This document shows, in pieces, positions 55,448-63,980 of a stretch of 64,000 nucleotides of DNA. Below the pieces are notes generated by a model. The model was not told the origin of the DNA. It did no database searches and saw only the letters and a list, made by a program, of their open reading frames with translations. The position numbers and the translations under genes are program-made. Source of the DNA: DASPSM01 sp963800135 (GTDB taxonomy: Bacteria; Planctomycetota; Planctomycetia; Planctomycetales; Planctomycetaceae); NCBI GenBank assembly GCA_963800135.1, contig CAWCZR010000004.1:1116001-1180000 (forward strand), given 5' to 3'. The stretch's first letter is position 1. Every line of letters begins with the position of its first letter.

Positions 55448-55869
55448 TCACGGCGAGCGAAGTCGAGAGCGCCGGCGTCCGGACTTCCGCCATGCATTGG
55501 GACGCATCAACCTACGACGACGACCGCGAACTCACGGACTACGTGTGGCACAACTACGCGCATCTGGTCACTCGCCAAGAATGGCGTGTTTGGCAGGCAG
55601 TCAGCATCGAGTCTAAAGCTGGGTCGGCGAGCGAGAACATGGCCCGTCTTATGCGACAACATTGGGGAGCTATCAACGAACCGGATGTTGTTGAAGCACT
55701 TCGGGACGGCATTCCCGCGTTTCGCCAGACGGTCCGCGAGCGTATTCTTGCCGAGCACCCCGAGGAAGTGTTTATCAACCGATGCACTCGTTGCGAGCGG
55801 ATCGTCGCGAGGCCGAAGTCAAAACAGTGCCTCTGGTGCGGACACGACTGGCACGAGCGGACGTACTAG
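55444..55869 (+). CDS. Hypothetical protein with C-terminal zinc ribbon
   Basis: A 141-residue protein from a TTG start overlapping the carboxylase stop; ATG at codon 17 (55492) is an alternative. The N-terminal ~100 residues are helical (YVWHNYAHLVTRQEWRVWQAV). The C-terminus has two CxxC knuckles, CTRC and CLWC about 15 residues apart, a likely zinc ribbon. Family not recognised. Codon use is less GC-biased than in its neighbours. Confidence 0.65.
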   Translation: MITASEVESAGVRTSAMHWDASTYDDDRELTDYVWHNYAHLVTRQEWRVWQAVSIESKAGSASENMARLMRQHWGAINEPDVVEALRDGIPAFRQTVRERILAEHPEEVFINRCTRCERIVARPKSKQCLWCGHDWHERTY

Positions 55870-55895
55870 CGCGCCGTGAGTCTCGCCGACGAAGC

Positions 55896-56483
55896 TCAGT
55901 CCTGCGCAAGCGGACGGTCCTTCTCGCTTTTCGCGTCGGCCCCAAAGCTCGCGCGAAACGCGTCGAGGTTGGCGGTGACCGTCTTTTCGGGGCCGGTCAG
56001 CCGGATGAAGTAGTTACCTTCCTTGGTGGTGAGGATCACGCTCAGCGCGCGGGCCTTGGTCATCTCCTGCGTCCGCTGCTGGACCATCGGGCCGATCGGC
56101 TTGTTCCACGTTCCCTGCAGATCCAAGAAGACGTACTCCCCCTGCGGCGATTTGCCCGAGGTGGCCTTGGCTTTGCGGCCCGGCGGCTGGAACGACTTCA
56201 CCCAGCGCTGAATGTTGGGATCGACGCCGCCCCCCCCTCCGTCGAAGTAGTAAACGACGAAATCGGCGTCCTCGGAATCGCCCTCGACCTTCGGCACCTT
56301 CATCTGGGCTTTGCGGAACCGGCTGCTTACGTCCTCTTTGTGCCAGCTCTCCGGCACCGTCAGGCTCAGGTCGCCGGCTTTGATCGTCTTCGTGTTGTTG
56401 GCAGCCCGCGCCGGCAATCCGCAAGCCAGCAGGCCGGCGAACGCGAACACAGCCACAGATGCGAATCGGGGTCGAAGGGACAT
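55896..56483 (-). CDS. Hypothetical exported protein
   Basis: 195 residues from ATG 56483, preceded by a GAGGAG ribosome-binding site. A Sec signal (SVAVFAFAGLLACGLPARA) is cleaved near AARAANNTK. The mature domain has a PsbP/DUF1795-like pattern of a small alpha/beta domain (LSLTVPESWHKED, ARALSVILTTKEGNYFIRLTGPEKTV) with a Gly-rich DGGGGGVDPN loop. Probably periplasmic; function unknown. Next to polX on the same strand, 136 bp upstream of its end. Confidence 0.8.
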   Translation of the reverse strand: MSLRPRFASVAVFAFAGLLACGLPARAANNTKTIKAGDLSLTVPESWHKEDVSSRFRKAQMKVPKVEGDSEDADFVVYYFDGGGGGVDPNIQRWVKSFQPPGRKAKATSGKSPQGEYVFLDLQGTWNKPIGPMVQQRTQEMTKARALSVILTTKEGNYFIRLTGPEKTVTANLDAFRASFGADAKSEKDRPLAQD

Positions 56484-56619
56484 CGAGAAGCTCCTCGGCG
56501 GAGGGATCAGTCGGAACGGGCGGCGGTCAACGCCTGCATTTTCAAAGATCGAACCGCCGAATGCAAACGCCAGCGCCAAAGAGCCGCTAGAACCGACGAG
56601 GGGCGACAATCCCCGGCGC

Positions 56620-58337
56620 TTACTTCCGCGTCAGCAGCTTCTTGAATTCCTTGAACGGCCGCGTGTTGGCCACGTCTTTCTTTTCCAGGCCGGCCCGGCG
56701 GGCCTGGTAGACGCCGTATTGCATCAGGTCGAACCCCGTGACGCTGTGGCTGTCGGTGCTGATGACGATGGGAATGCCCAGGTCGCGGGCCGCCGCCGCA
56801 TGCACGTCGTCGAGGTCAAGGCGGTTGGGGTGGGCATTGATCTCCATCATCGTGCCGTGATCGGCCGCCGCCTTCAGGATCTCGTCGAAGGCGACGTCGG
56901 CTCCCGGCCGTTTGCCGACGAGGCGTCCCGTCGGGTGGCCGATGCAATCGACATGTGGGTTGGTGATCGCCGTCAGCAGCCGCTTGGTGATCTGCTGACG
57001 AGGCTGCTTGAGGCCGTAATGCAATACGGCCAGCACCCAGTCGGCTTCGGCGAGCACTTCATCGTCGAGATCGAGCGTCGCATCCTCGAGGATGTCGCAC
57101 TCGATGCCGCAGAGCACCTCGATCCCCGAGACCTTCGCCCGAATCTTGGCGATCTCTTTCCAGTGCGCCCGCAGGCGAGTCGCATCGAGACCGTTGGCCA
57201 TCGAGACCCGCTTGGAGTGATCGGTGATGGCAATGTATTCGAGGCCGCGTGCCTTGGCTGCGTCGATCATTTCCCGGATCGTCGCCGTCCCGTCGGTGAC
57301 GGTCGTGTGCATGTGCAGATCGCCGCGAAGGTCGGACAGTTCGAGCAGATGCGGCAGGTCGCCGGCGGCCGCCCGCTCGATTTCGCCCCGGTTCTCCCGC
57401 AGCTCGGGCGGAATCCAGGGGAGCTCGACGGTCCGATAGACCTCTTCCTCTGTGCGGCCGGCTACGAGCGTGTCGTCGCGAAACACGCCGTATTCGTTCA
57501 GCTTGAGCCCCCGGTCGAGGGCCCGCCGCCGGATCACGATATTGTGCTCTTTCGAGCCGGTGAAATACTGCATCGCGGCGCCGTACGACTCGTCCGGCAC
57601 CACGCGCAGGTCCATTTCGATCCCCGAGCGCAGTCGCACCCGCTGCTTGGTCTCGCCGCGCGCAGGACGCGCTCGACGAGCGGATGGGCGGCCAGCTGGT
57701 CCATCGCCTCGGCCGAGTTCTTCGCCGTGGCGAGCACATCGAGGTCGCCGACCGATTCCTTGAGACGTCGGCCGCTCCCCGCCAGGGTCGCCTGCGTCAC
57801 CGACTTGAGCTTGAGCAGGTCGGCGACGATCGCGTCCGCCTCCGGCTTCACTTCGCCCAGCAAAAACCGCTTGCCCGCCGCGGACGCCTGTTCGATGCCG
57901 GCCAAGATCGTCTCTTCGGTCTTCTTGCCGAATCCCTTGAGCTTGGCGATCTGGCCCGATTGGGCGGCCTGCCGCAGATCGTCCAGCGACTGGATCGAGA
58001 GTTCTTTGAATAGTGTGGCAACCTTCTTTGGCCCCAAGCCGCCGATCCGCAGCATGGCGACGACGCCGGCCGGAACTTCTCGGCGAGCCTCTTCGAGCTG
58101 CGGCAACTGTCCGGTCTTGAGGATGACGTCGATCTTGATCGCCAGGTCCTTGCCGATCCCCTGCAACTCCTCGAGCTTGCGCTCGGGGTCGGCGGCGATG
58201 TCGGCCAGAGATTCGGCCAGGTCGCCCAGCACGCGGGCCGCGTTGCGATAAGCCCGCACACGGAACGGATTGGCCGCCTGAATTTCCAGGATGTCGGCGT
58301 AATCGTCGAACATCCGCGCGACTTCGGAATTCTGCAT
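56620..58337 (-). CDS. polX: PolX-type DNA polymerase/PHP exonuclease, frameshifted
   Basis: Family X DNA polymerase with a C-terminal PHP phosphoesterase domain, acting in base-excision or gap-filling repair. Part order: an 8-kDa-like helix-hairpin-helix domain (FDDYADILEIQAANPFRVRAY), HhH motifs (ELQGIGKDLAIKI, KLKGFGKKTEETIL), the nucleotidyltransferase motif GSGRRLKESVGDLDVL, then the PHP domain (DLHMHTTVTDG, ITDHSKR, DSHSVTGFD). The frame changes at ~57658-57662 after PLVERVL; one added G gives VLARGETKQRVRL. Corrected length is ~572 residues, as usual. Most metal ligands of PHP are intact. Confidence 0.9.
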
Positions 58338-58383
58338 GATCCGGATCCGGAATCGAACAGCCCAATGCGATCCGCAGGCAAGC

Positions 58384-58406
58384 TGCGGGTGTCAGCCCGC
58401 CGGTTC
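58384..58406. repeat. REP-like palindrome upstream of polX
   Basis: GCGGGTGTCAGCCCGCCGGTTC, a GC palindrome lying 47 bp upstream of the polX ATG. Related to 58511 but on the opposite orientation. Confidence 0.6.
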
Positions 58407-58510
58407 TCATTTGCCGGTGCTTGTTTTAGACGAAACCGGGGGCGCTGCACGTCCGGAGCACCGCAGGTTCGTGAATGTCCGACGCAGCGCACGAAGAAAA
58501 CATGATCAGG

Positions 58511-58540
58511 AACCGGCGGGCTTACACCCGCCGCTCGCCC
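58511..58540. repeat. REP-like palindrome overlapping a methyltransferase stop
   Basis: Thirty bases identical to 46023-46052. It contains the stop codon (58522-58524) of the minus-strand methyltransferase and encodes its last five residues, GERRV. Confidence 0.8.
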
Positions 58541-59721
58541 CAGAGTGCGCCGAGGATGCGGTCGCTGGCAACGTCGTCGAGTCCGAGCGACTGTTTCAAC
58601 TGGCGATACGCTTCCAGCGCCGCCCCTGGGCTTGGTCCGTCGGTCTCGGGACGTCGCACGGCTCGCAGCAGCAGGTTCTTGGCGGTGTGCTCGAGCTCGA
58701 TAAATTCCACCACCTGCGTTTTGTAGCCGCACGCTTCCAAGGCCTGGGCTCGCAGAGCGTCGGTTGCCAAGCTGGCGAACTGCGCGTGCAAAATTCGCTG
58801 ATGATGCAGGGGGTCCAGTTGGGGCATGTGGATCTTGGGGGCCAGCTCGTGCTGGCAACACGGAACGGCCAGGATGACGGCCGCGCGCCAGGCAACGGCA
58901 CGGGTCAGTGCGTCGTCGGTGGCCGTGTCGCAGGCGTGCAGCGAGACGGCCAGATCGACGGTCCCCTCCTCGGGCTCGTCGCCGATTTCGCCCACGCGAA
59001 ACTCGAGCCCCGGGCAGCCGAGCTTGGCGGCGATTCGCCGGCAGTCGGCAATCACGTCGGCCCGGCGGTCGAGCCCCAAAATGTGCACCGACCGACCGTG
59101 CACGCGAGTCAGCAGGTGATAGAGCCCGAACGTGAGATAACTTTTCCCGCTGCCGAAGTCGACGACGCGGAGCATCCCGTCGGCGGGCAACTCGGGAATC
59201 ACATCGTTCACTAGCTCGAGGAAGCGATTGATCTGGCGGAACTTCGACTGCTTCGCGGCTTTCACCTTGCCGGCCGGAGTCATCACGCCGATCTCGACGA
59301 GAAAAGGCGTCGGCTCGTGCTCGGGCAAGAGGTGCGCCTTCGCGCGGTTGTGCTCGAGCGGAACGGGCGTCCGCGTGGGACGGCCGCTCCGAACGCGCAG
59401 CCGACCATCTGCCGCTACGGAAACTTCCCAGTCTGCATCGAGCGTGAAAACGTGGGCGCGACCGTACAAAGAGCCCAGCAACTCGCGGATTCGCCCGCCG
59501 GTGGCTGCCGGTGCCAGGTTTTCGTGCGTCTCGCGTCCGTCGGTCCGCACGGCCCACTGATAAACCAGTGCTCCCTTCACCGTCGTCGGCCGCACCGTGA
59601 ACCGATCGGGGCCGTCGCCGGCCCGTCGCTGGCTGAGGGTCGTTCCCAGACATGATCCGTCGGCCAGCGCGGCGTCGAGCCGCTCCCAAAACTCAGATTC
59701 GCTGGCGCCGTTGGCGGTCAT
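58522..59721 (-). CDS. SAM-dependent methyltransferase (Methyltransf_32-like)
   Basis: A 399-residue cytoplasmic protein. An N-terminal ~150-residue domain resembles those in predicted SAM methyltransferases (QRRAGDGPDRFTVRPTTVKG). The catalytic domain has motif I VVDFGSGKSYLTFGLYHLL, acidic motif II LGLDRR and a VSLHACDTATDDAL motif, with CCQHEL as a likely substrate-side segment, as in PF13679 proteins. The target is unknown; RNA modification is suspected for this family. The ATG overlaps the preceding gene's stop (ATGA). The C-terminal GERRV comes from a REP-like repeat. Confidence 0.82.
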   Translation of the reverse strand: MTANGASESEFWERLDAALADGSCLGTTLSQRRAGDGPDRFTVRPTTVKGALVYQWAVRTDGRETHENLAPAATGGRIRELLGSLYGRAHVFTLDADWEVSVAADGRLRVRSGRPTRTPVPLEHNRAKAHLLPEHEPTPFLVEIGVMTPAGKVKAAKQSKFRQINRFLELVNDVIPELPADGMLRVVDFGSGKSYLTFGLYHLLTRVHGRSVHILGLDRRADVIADCRRIAAKLGCPGLEFRVGEIGDEPEEGTVDLAVSLHACDTATDDALTRAVAWRAAVILAVPCCQHELAPKIHMPQLDPLHHQRILHAQFASLATDALRAQALEACGYKTQVVEFIELEHTAKNLLLRAVRRPETDGPSPGAALEAYRQLKQSLGLDDVASDRILGALWGERRV

Positions 59722-60344
59722 CGGCAGACCGCCTCGACGATCTCGCTCGCGAAGGCCGACATCTGCTTGTTGAATGCGACCCGGTCGCCCAGCGGCTTGA
59801 TCCGCAGCATGAGATTGTTGGGGCGTCCCACGGCCCACCCGGCAAACGTCTGGCGGATCGTGCGGATCGACCGCCGTCCGAAGAAGAACGCTCCGGGATG
59901 GTCCATTAACAAGAGCGGCAGGCGATGGCCGTCATCCGGGGCGAGCACGGGCAGCTCCTGCCGGGAAACTTCGACCCGCATCGGTGAGCGGTACGCGCCG
60001 AGCGCCGCGCCGCCGCGAAGCAGTTGCAGCGGCGCACGCAGCAAGGCCCGCGTCGTCGAACGCGAGCGCGGCGAACTGTCGGCGGAGACCATGCGAATCT
60101 GTTCGGCGAACTGCGGCACGAAGAACAGCCCTCCGCCCGTCGCGTAAAGCTGGCCTCGATCGGGCAAGGTCGCCCTCGAGAGCCGCACGGGGCCGAGCAC
60201 CGCAATCAACGGGCCGATTGCCGCGGCGAGTTCCTCGATCGTCGGGTCGGCAATGCGCAAGTCGATCGGATAATCGCACTGCGGGCATTGCTCGGCGATC
60301 GGTTCGACCCAAGACAAGCATTGCTGGCACAAGACGAGCGCCAT
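59718..60344 (-). CDS. Hypothetical protein with N-terminal zinc ribbon
   Basis: 208 residues from ATG 60344. The N-terminus has a zinc-ribbon pattern, Cys6-x2-Cys9 ... Cys20-x2-Cys23 (CQQC, CPQC). The rest is a mixed alpha/beta region (GGGLFFVPQF, LLLMDHPGAFFFGRRSIRTI, WAVGRPNNLMLRIKPLGDRVAF) with no motif I know. It is coupled by ATGA overlap to the methyltransferase, so the two probably work together. Role unknown. Confidence 0.72.
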   Translation of the reverse strand: MALVLCQQCLSWVEPIAEQCPQCDYPIDLRIADPTIEELAAAIGPLIAVLGPVRLSRATLPDRGQLYATGGGLFFVPQFAEQIRMVSADSSPRSRSTTRALLRAPLQLLRGGAALGAYRSPMRVEVSRQELPVLAPDDGHRLPLLLMDHPGAFFFGRRSIRTIRQTFAGWAVGRPNNLMLRIKPLGDRVAFNKQMSAFASEIVEAVCR

Positions 60345-60406
60345 AGCATTGTCTCTTCTAACCACCCTTCTTGAGCATGGCAACGCCGAGTTTTCAGGGG
60401 ACACTC

Positions 60407-60577
60407 ATGGACAAAAAACAAAAGAAACAGCTCGACGCCGCCAAGACGCGGATGCAGAAATTGCGCCAACTGCTGGCCGGCGCGCGCGATCAGCCAGACG
60501 ATCCGCAAGAGATCACCCGTCTCAAGCAAGAAATTGCCGAGGTGGAGGCCCAGATTCATAAGCTGCACGCAAACTGA
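60407..60577 (+). CDS. Small coiled-coil protein
   Basis: A 56-residue, highly charged protein (MDKKQKKQLDAAKTRMQKLRQLL ... EITRLKQEIAEVEAQIHKLHAN in outline) that is almost entirely a predicted coiled coil with heptad Leu/Ile spacing. There is no signal or membrane segment. The start is ATG 60407. Short conserved coiled-coil ORFs of this type are common in planctomycetes, but the function is unknown. Confidence 0.65.
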   Translation: MDKKQKKQLDAAKTRMQKLRQLLAGARDQPDDPQEITRLKQEIAEVEAQIHKLHAN

Positions 60578-60681
60578 AGGTTTCGTCACCGGCTCCTTGC
60601 TTCGCCCGACCAGCGCCCGCCGGACAGCCTCGGCGCACCCGAAATCGTGCTGTCACCGGCGCCTTTAAGGGAATCGGCTCC

Positions 60682-61149
60682 GTGGCCGGCTCGTTTCCGC
60701 CGACGATCATCATCGTTCACCCTCGCGAGAAGCGCTCGAAATGCACGGTCGAGTCGCTTCGCGGCCGCGACGACTTTGCCTTTTGGACTTTTCCTGACCG
60801 CGGGCCCGAGCCGCTCGACGGCTATGTACGGCTAGCCATGGAGGGGCCGGTGATTTCCGCGGCCGATGCCGATCGGGGTTTGCTCTTGCTCGACGGCACC
60901 TGGCGACTGGCCGAGCGGATGGAAAAGTTCTTTCGCGAGCTGCCGACACGCAGCCTGCCGCCGATCCAGACCGCCTATCCCCGGATGTCGCGAATCAAAC
61001 CCGATCCGGCAGGGGGCCTGGCGACCATCGAGGCCCTCTACGCGGCTTACCGACGACTGGGCCGAGCCTGCGACGGCCTGCTCGACGACTACCACTGGGC
61101 CGATCAGTTCGTCGCCACGAACGAATGGGCGTGGTCCACGACAACGTAA
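60682..61149 (+). CDS. DTW-domain/DUF367-like aminocarboxypropyltransferase
   Basis: A 155-residue protein resembling the DTW/Tsr3 superfamily, which transfers the 3-amino-3-carboxypropyl group of SAM to rRNA or tRNA uridines. Features are IIIVHPREKRSKCTVESLRG at the N-terminus, the signature LDGTW (~68-72), a basic YPRMSRIKPDPAGGLATIEALYAAYRRLG segment (in outline) and a C-terminal aromatic WADQFVATNEWAW. It begins at GTG 60682. Which RNA is modified is not clear: the Tsr3-like LPP...Y...S pattern suggests rRNA, while bacterial TapT acts on tRNA. Confidence 0.72.
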   Translation: MAGSFPPTIIIVHPREKRSKCTVESLRGRDDFAFWTFPDRGPEPLDGYVRLAMEGPVISAADADRGLLLLDGTWRLAERMEKFFRELPTRSLPPIQTAYPRMSRIKPDPAGGLATIEALYAAYRRLGRACDGLLDDYHWADQFVATNEWAWSTTT

Positions 61150-61216
61150 GCCGACGGGCGTCACCGTCCGCGGGCGGTTATCCGGGCAAAACGAGAATGA
61201 GCCGGTCGCGGCGCAA

Positions 61217-61510
61217 CTACGGCTGCGCTGTCGCCAACTGATCGATCAAGTCTTGGATCAAGTTGCGAATGTCCGCGACGCAGACCGGCTTCGCCAGGTG
61301 GCCGTCGAAGCCGGCCTCGGCTGATTGCTGCCGATCTTCATCGCGGCACCAGCCCGAAAGGGCCACCAGCACCATCGCCTTGCCCCACTCTTGCTGGCGG
61401 ATGTGACGCGCCGCACGGAAACCGTCCAGCTTGGGCAGGCCGATATCGAGCACAATCGCCTGCGGCAGAAACTGCTCGGCAAGCTCGAGCGCGGCGACTC
61501 CATCGCTGTG
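61217..61510 (-). pseudogene. Truncated response-regulator receiver domain
   Basis: The last ~95 residues of a CheY-like receiver: DGVAALELAEQFLPQAIVLDIGLPKLDGF has the phosphoacceptor Asp, LVALSGW the switch Thr/Ser position and HLAKPV the conserved Lys. The first ~45 residues, including the acidic pair and strand 1, are missing, and the upstream 260 bp in all minus-strand frames show no such sequence. There is no suitable start codon near the homology edge. Probably the tail of a lost hybrid histidine kinase or regulator. Confidence 0.7.
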
Positions 61511-61769
61511 GGAGGATTCCTTACAGATTGCGGGCGAACTCAGACCAGGGGGGCGCCCGGGGGCTCTTACCAGGGGCGATGTGGGAGATTCACCCACAGT
61601 AATTTCAGAATGCTGCGTGCAGACTCTCGGGCACAGGGCGCGTACAGATGGTTGTTCGCTCGCGCGGTCGCGCCGGACACTGTCGAATTGCTCGGCAAAG
61701 GGCATGAGGCGGCCGTGCGCGACGCGTGTCGCATCGGTGCGAACAGGAGAAGGAAAGAAATCGGAGCTC

Positions 61770-62006
61770 ATGAGTACGGACATCTCGCCCCAGGCTGAGC
61801 GGCATTTGGAAACCCTCGTTCGAGCCGATTTGCGGCAAGCCCCCTACACCGAGTTGGGGCGCGTGACCTGCATACTGGGGGACGGGGCGCTGATCCTCAA
61901 CGGGAGTGTTTCCTCGTATTACCTCAAGCAGATTGCCCAGCGGGTCGTTCTTGACCGGCTCGAGGGACGGGCGACCGTCGTCAACCAGCTGGAGGTCGAA
62001 TCCTAA
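61770..62006 (+). CDS. Small BON-domain protein
   Basis: A 78-residue protein formed by one BON domain: LETLVRADLRQAPYTELGRVTCILGDGALILNGSV with the conserved central Gly, then YYLKQIAQRVVLDRLEG and VVNQLEV. BON domains usually bind phospholipids or sit in the periplasm, but no signal peptide is present here. The ATG at 61770 follows GGAG (61763-61766). It precedes csrA by 65 bp and may be cotranscribed. Confidence 0.82.
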   Translation: MSTDISPQAERHLETLVRADLRQAPYTELGRVTCILGDGALILNGSVSSYYLKQIAQRVVLDRLEGRATVVNQLEVES

Positions 62007-62071
62007 GACGCCGGAGTGCGGCCGCCGCCGGTCCAAACGAAGCGGCGGACGGACAAAAACAGGAACCTGTG

Positions 62072-62296
62072 ATGCTGATCTTACGACGAAAAATCGGCGA
62101 ACGAATTGTCATCGACGGGCAGATCGAAGTGACCGTGCTGCATGTCCGCGGCGGAAAAGTGCGTTTGGGCTTTAGCGCTCCGCGCCACGTGCGCGTGCTG
62201 CGGGAAGAGGTGCTGCGGGAAGAGGTGCTGCGGCCGAGAGACGGGGAGGCAGCGGATCCCACTGCTGCTGTCGAAGTGGAAGCCTCCGTGACGTAA
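62072..62296 (+). CDS. csrA: Carbon storage regulator CsrA
   Basis: RNA-binding translational regulator that blocks ribosome-binding sites at GGA motifs. The core MLILRRKIGERIVID ... VTVLHVRGGKVRLGFSAP ... VRVLREEV carries the conserved RNA-contact residues (Leu4, Arg6, and Arg in VLREE). 74 residues, longer than the usual ~61 because of an acidic tail. Directly after the core, VLREE is repeated (VLREEVLREEVLR) by a 15-bp tandem duplication. A GTG one codon upstream (62069) is also possible. No flagellar genes are adjacent. Confidence 0.95.
   Translation: MLILRRKIGERIVIDGQIEVTVLHVRGGKVRLGFSAPRHVRVLREEVLREEVLRPRDGEAADPTAAVEVEASVT
62195..62233 (+). repeat. 15-bp tandem repeat inside csrA
   Basis: GTGCTGCGGGAAGAG at 62195-62209 and 62210-62224, then GTGCTGCGG at 62225-62233. 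The period of 15 keeps the reading frame and adds five residues to the last strand/tail of CsrA. Confidence 0.9.
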
Positions 62297-62522
62297 CTCG
62301 CGTCGGAGAGCATGCGTCGCGGAGGAGAGGATTCTTCCGTCCTCATTCCCTGCGACATTTCTCGCGTGCGTTTCTACATCTCGGATTTCCCGTCGCACTC
62401 TTTCGCCCCTCCGCTCTGAGGTTAAAATGCCTGATGGATCGACCGGCATGTCCGCTCGCGCGTCGTAGGCCGCGAAGAGGCAGACAACCGACAGGTTGCC
62501 GGAAGCAATAGAGGAAGTTGCC

Positions 62523-63239
62523 ATGGGTGTCACCGCCACACGGAAAGTGCCCACCAGCCGCAACCGAGCACCTGCTAAGCCGACCCAGGACCGGGCCAAG
62601 GTGCTGTTGGTCGATGACCACGAGATGCTCCGGCAGGGCATGCGATTGCTCATCGAGCAGCAGAAAGATCTGCAAGTCTGTGGAGAAGCCGTGGGCGAGG
62701 TTTCGGCCGTCAAGCAATTTCGCGCCGCGGAGCCCGACCTGGTGATTGTCGATCTGAGCCTCAAGGAGGGGGACGGGATCGAGCTCATTAAGCGGATCAA
62801 GCTGCTCGACCCCGACGTCCGCATGCTCGTCTATTCGATGCACGACGAGCGTGTTTACGGCGAGCGGGCGCTCTGCGCCGGTGCGAAGGGTTACGTCAGC
62901 AAGCAACAGCCCGCGCGAGCCGTGCTGCAGGCGATTCGCCGGGTGCTGGCCGGCTCGATGCACTTCAGCGGCGAGATGACGCAGCGGCTGCTCGAGCGGG
63001 CGGCCGCCAGCGAGCCGATGAGTCCCGCCGCATCGCCGGTGGAAAGTCTCTCCGACCGGGAACTGGAAGTTTTCGAGATGATCGGCCGCGGTTTGACGAC
63101 GCGTTCGATCGCGGCCAGTTTGCACTTGAGCCCGCGCACGGTCGACACGTATCGGGAACGTCTCAAGATCAAACTGGCGCTTGCCAACTCGGCCGAATTG
63201 CATTACCGGGCCGTCCAATGGGTGCTCAAGGGGACCTGA
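62523..63239 (+). CDS. NarL/FixJ-family response regulator
   Basis: Two-domain DNA-binding regulator of 238 residues. The receiver has the acidic pair Asp31-Asp32, phosphoacceptor Asp77 (VIVDLSL), and Lys in GAKGYVSKQQP. A LuxR-type HTH (~178-237: LSDRELEVFEMIGRGLTTRSIAASL, HLSPRTVDTYRERL in outline) follows a short linker. A basic ~25-residue N-terminal extension precedes the receiver. The start is ATG 62523. No histidine kinase is adjacent, so the signal is unknown. It lies 226 bp after csrA and 6 bp before the O-methyltransferase. Confidence 0.92.
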   Translation: MGVTATRKVPTSRNRAPAKPTQDRAKVLLVDDHEMLRQGMRLLIEQQKDLQVCGEAVGEVSAVKQFRAAEPDLVIVDLSLKEGDGIELIKRIKLLDPDVRMLVYSMHDERVYGERALCAGAKGYVSKQQPARAVLQAIRRVLAGSMHFSGEMTQRLLERAAASEPMSPAASPVESLSDRELEVFEMIGRGLTTRSIAASLHLSPRTVDTYRERLKIKLALANSAELHYRAVQWVLKGT

Positions 63240-63245
63240 CGCGGG

Positions 63246-63935
63246 ATGTCGAAAGAGCAGTGGACGGCGGTTGATCAATATCTGAGCGAAACTCTCGTGG
63301 CAGCAGACGCCGCGCTCGACGCGGCGCTTGCGGACAGCAACGCGGCCGGTTTGCCCGCCATCAACGTCACGCCCCATCTGGGGAAATTTCTGTACCTCTT
63401 GGCCCGGATGCAGGGGGCAAAGAATATCCTCGAGATCGGCACGCTGGGCGGCTACAGCACGATCTGGCTGGCCCGGGCCCTGCTCCCCGGCGGACGGCTG
63501 ATCACTCTCGAAGTCGATCCGAAGCACGCCCAGGTGGCGCGAGCGAACATCGCACGGGCGGGCGTGGCCGACGTCGTCGATCTGCGGCTCGGCCGGGCCA
63601 TCGACCTGTTGCCCGGCGTGGCGGCCGACATGCGGGCCCCGTTCGACTTGATCTTCATCGACGCTGATAAGCCGAGCAATCCCGACTACTTTGCTCGGTC
63701 GCTGGAGCTGTCGCGGGTCGGGACGATCATCATCATCGACAACGTCATTCGCAACGGCGCCGTCGTTGATAAGCACAGCACCGATGCCAGCGTGCAGGGA
63801 GTCCGCCGGATGAACGAAATGCTGGCCGCCGACCCGCGGGTGACGGCCACGGCGCTGCAAACGGTCGGCAGCAAAGGCTACGACGGCTTCGCGATGGTGC
63901 TCGTAACCTCCGACCCGAAGCAGCCGGCCCGATGA
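63246..63935 (+). CDS. Class I O-methyltransferase (family 3, COMT-like)
   Basis: SAM-dependent methyltransferase of the caffeoyl-CoA/catechol O-methyltransferase family, 229 residues. The SAM motif is ILEIGTLGGYSTIWLARAL, the metal-binding loop IFIDADKPSNPDYF carries the conserved Asp, and IIIDNVIRNGAV carries the second metal ligands (Asp-Asn). Mg2+-dependent methylation of a catechol-type hydroxyl is expected. It starts 6 bp after the response regulator, so probably the same transcript. The substrate is unknown. Confidence 0.92.
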   Translation: MSKEQWTAVDQYLSETLVAADAALDAALADSNAAGLPAINVTPHLGKFLYLLARMQGAKNILEIGTLGGYSTIWLARALLPGGRLITLEVDPKHAQVARANIARAGVADVVDLRLGRAIDLLPGVAADMRAPFDLIFIDADKPSNPDYFARSLELSRVGTIIIIDNVIRNGAVVDKHSTDASVQGVRRMNEMLAADPRVTATALQTVGSKGYDGFAMVLVTSDPKQPAR

Positions 63936-63980
63936 GTGGTGCTGTTTCCCCTTTCGTCGAGTGCGCACAAGCCCCGCGCA

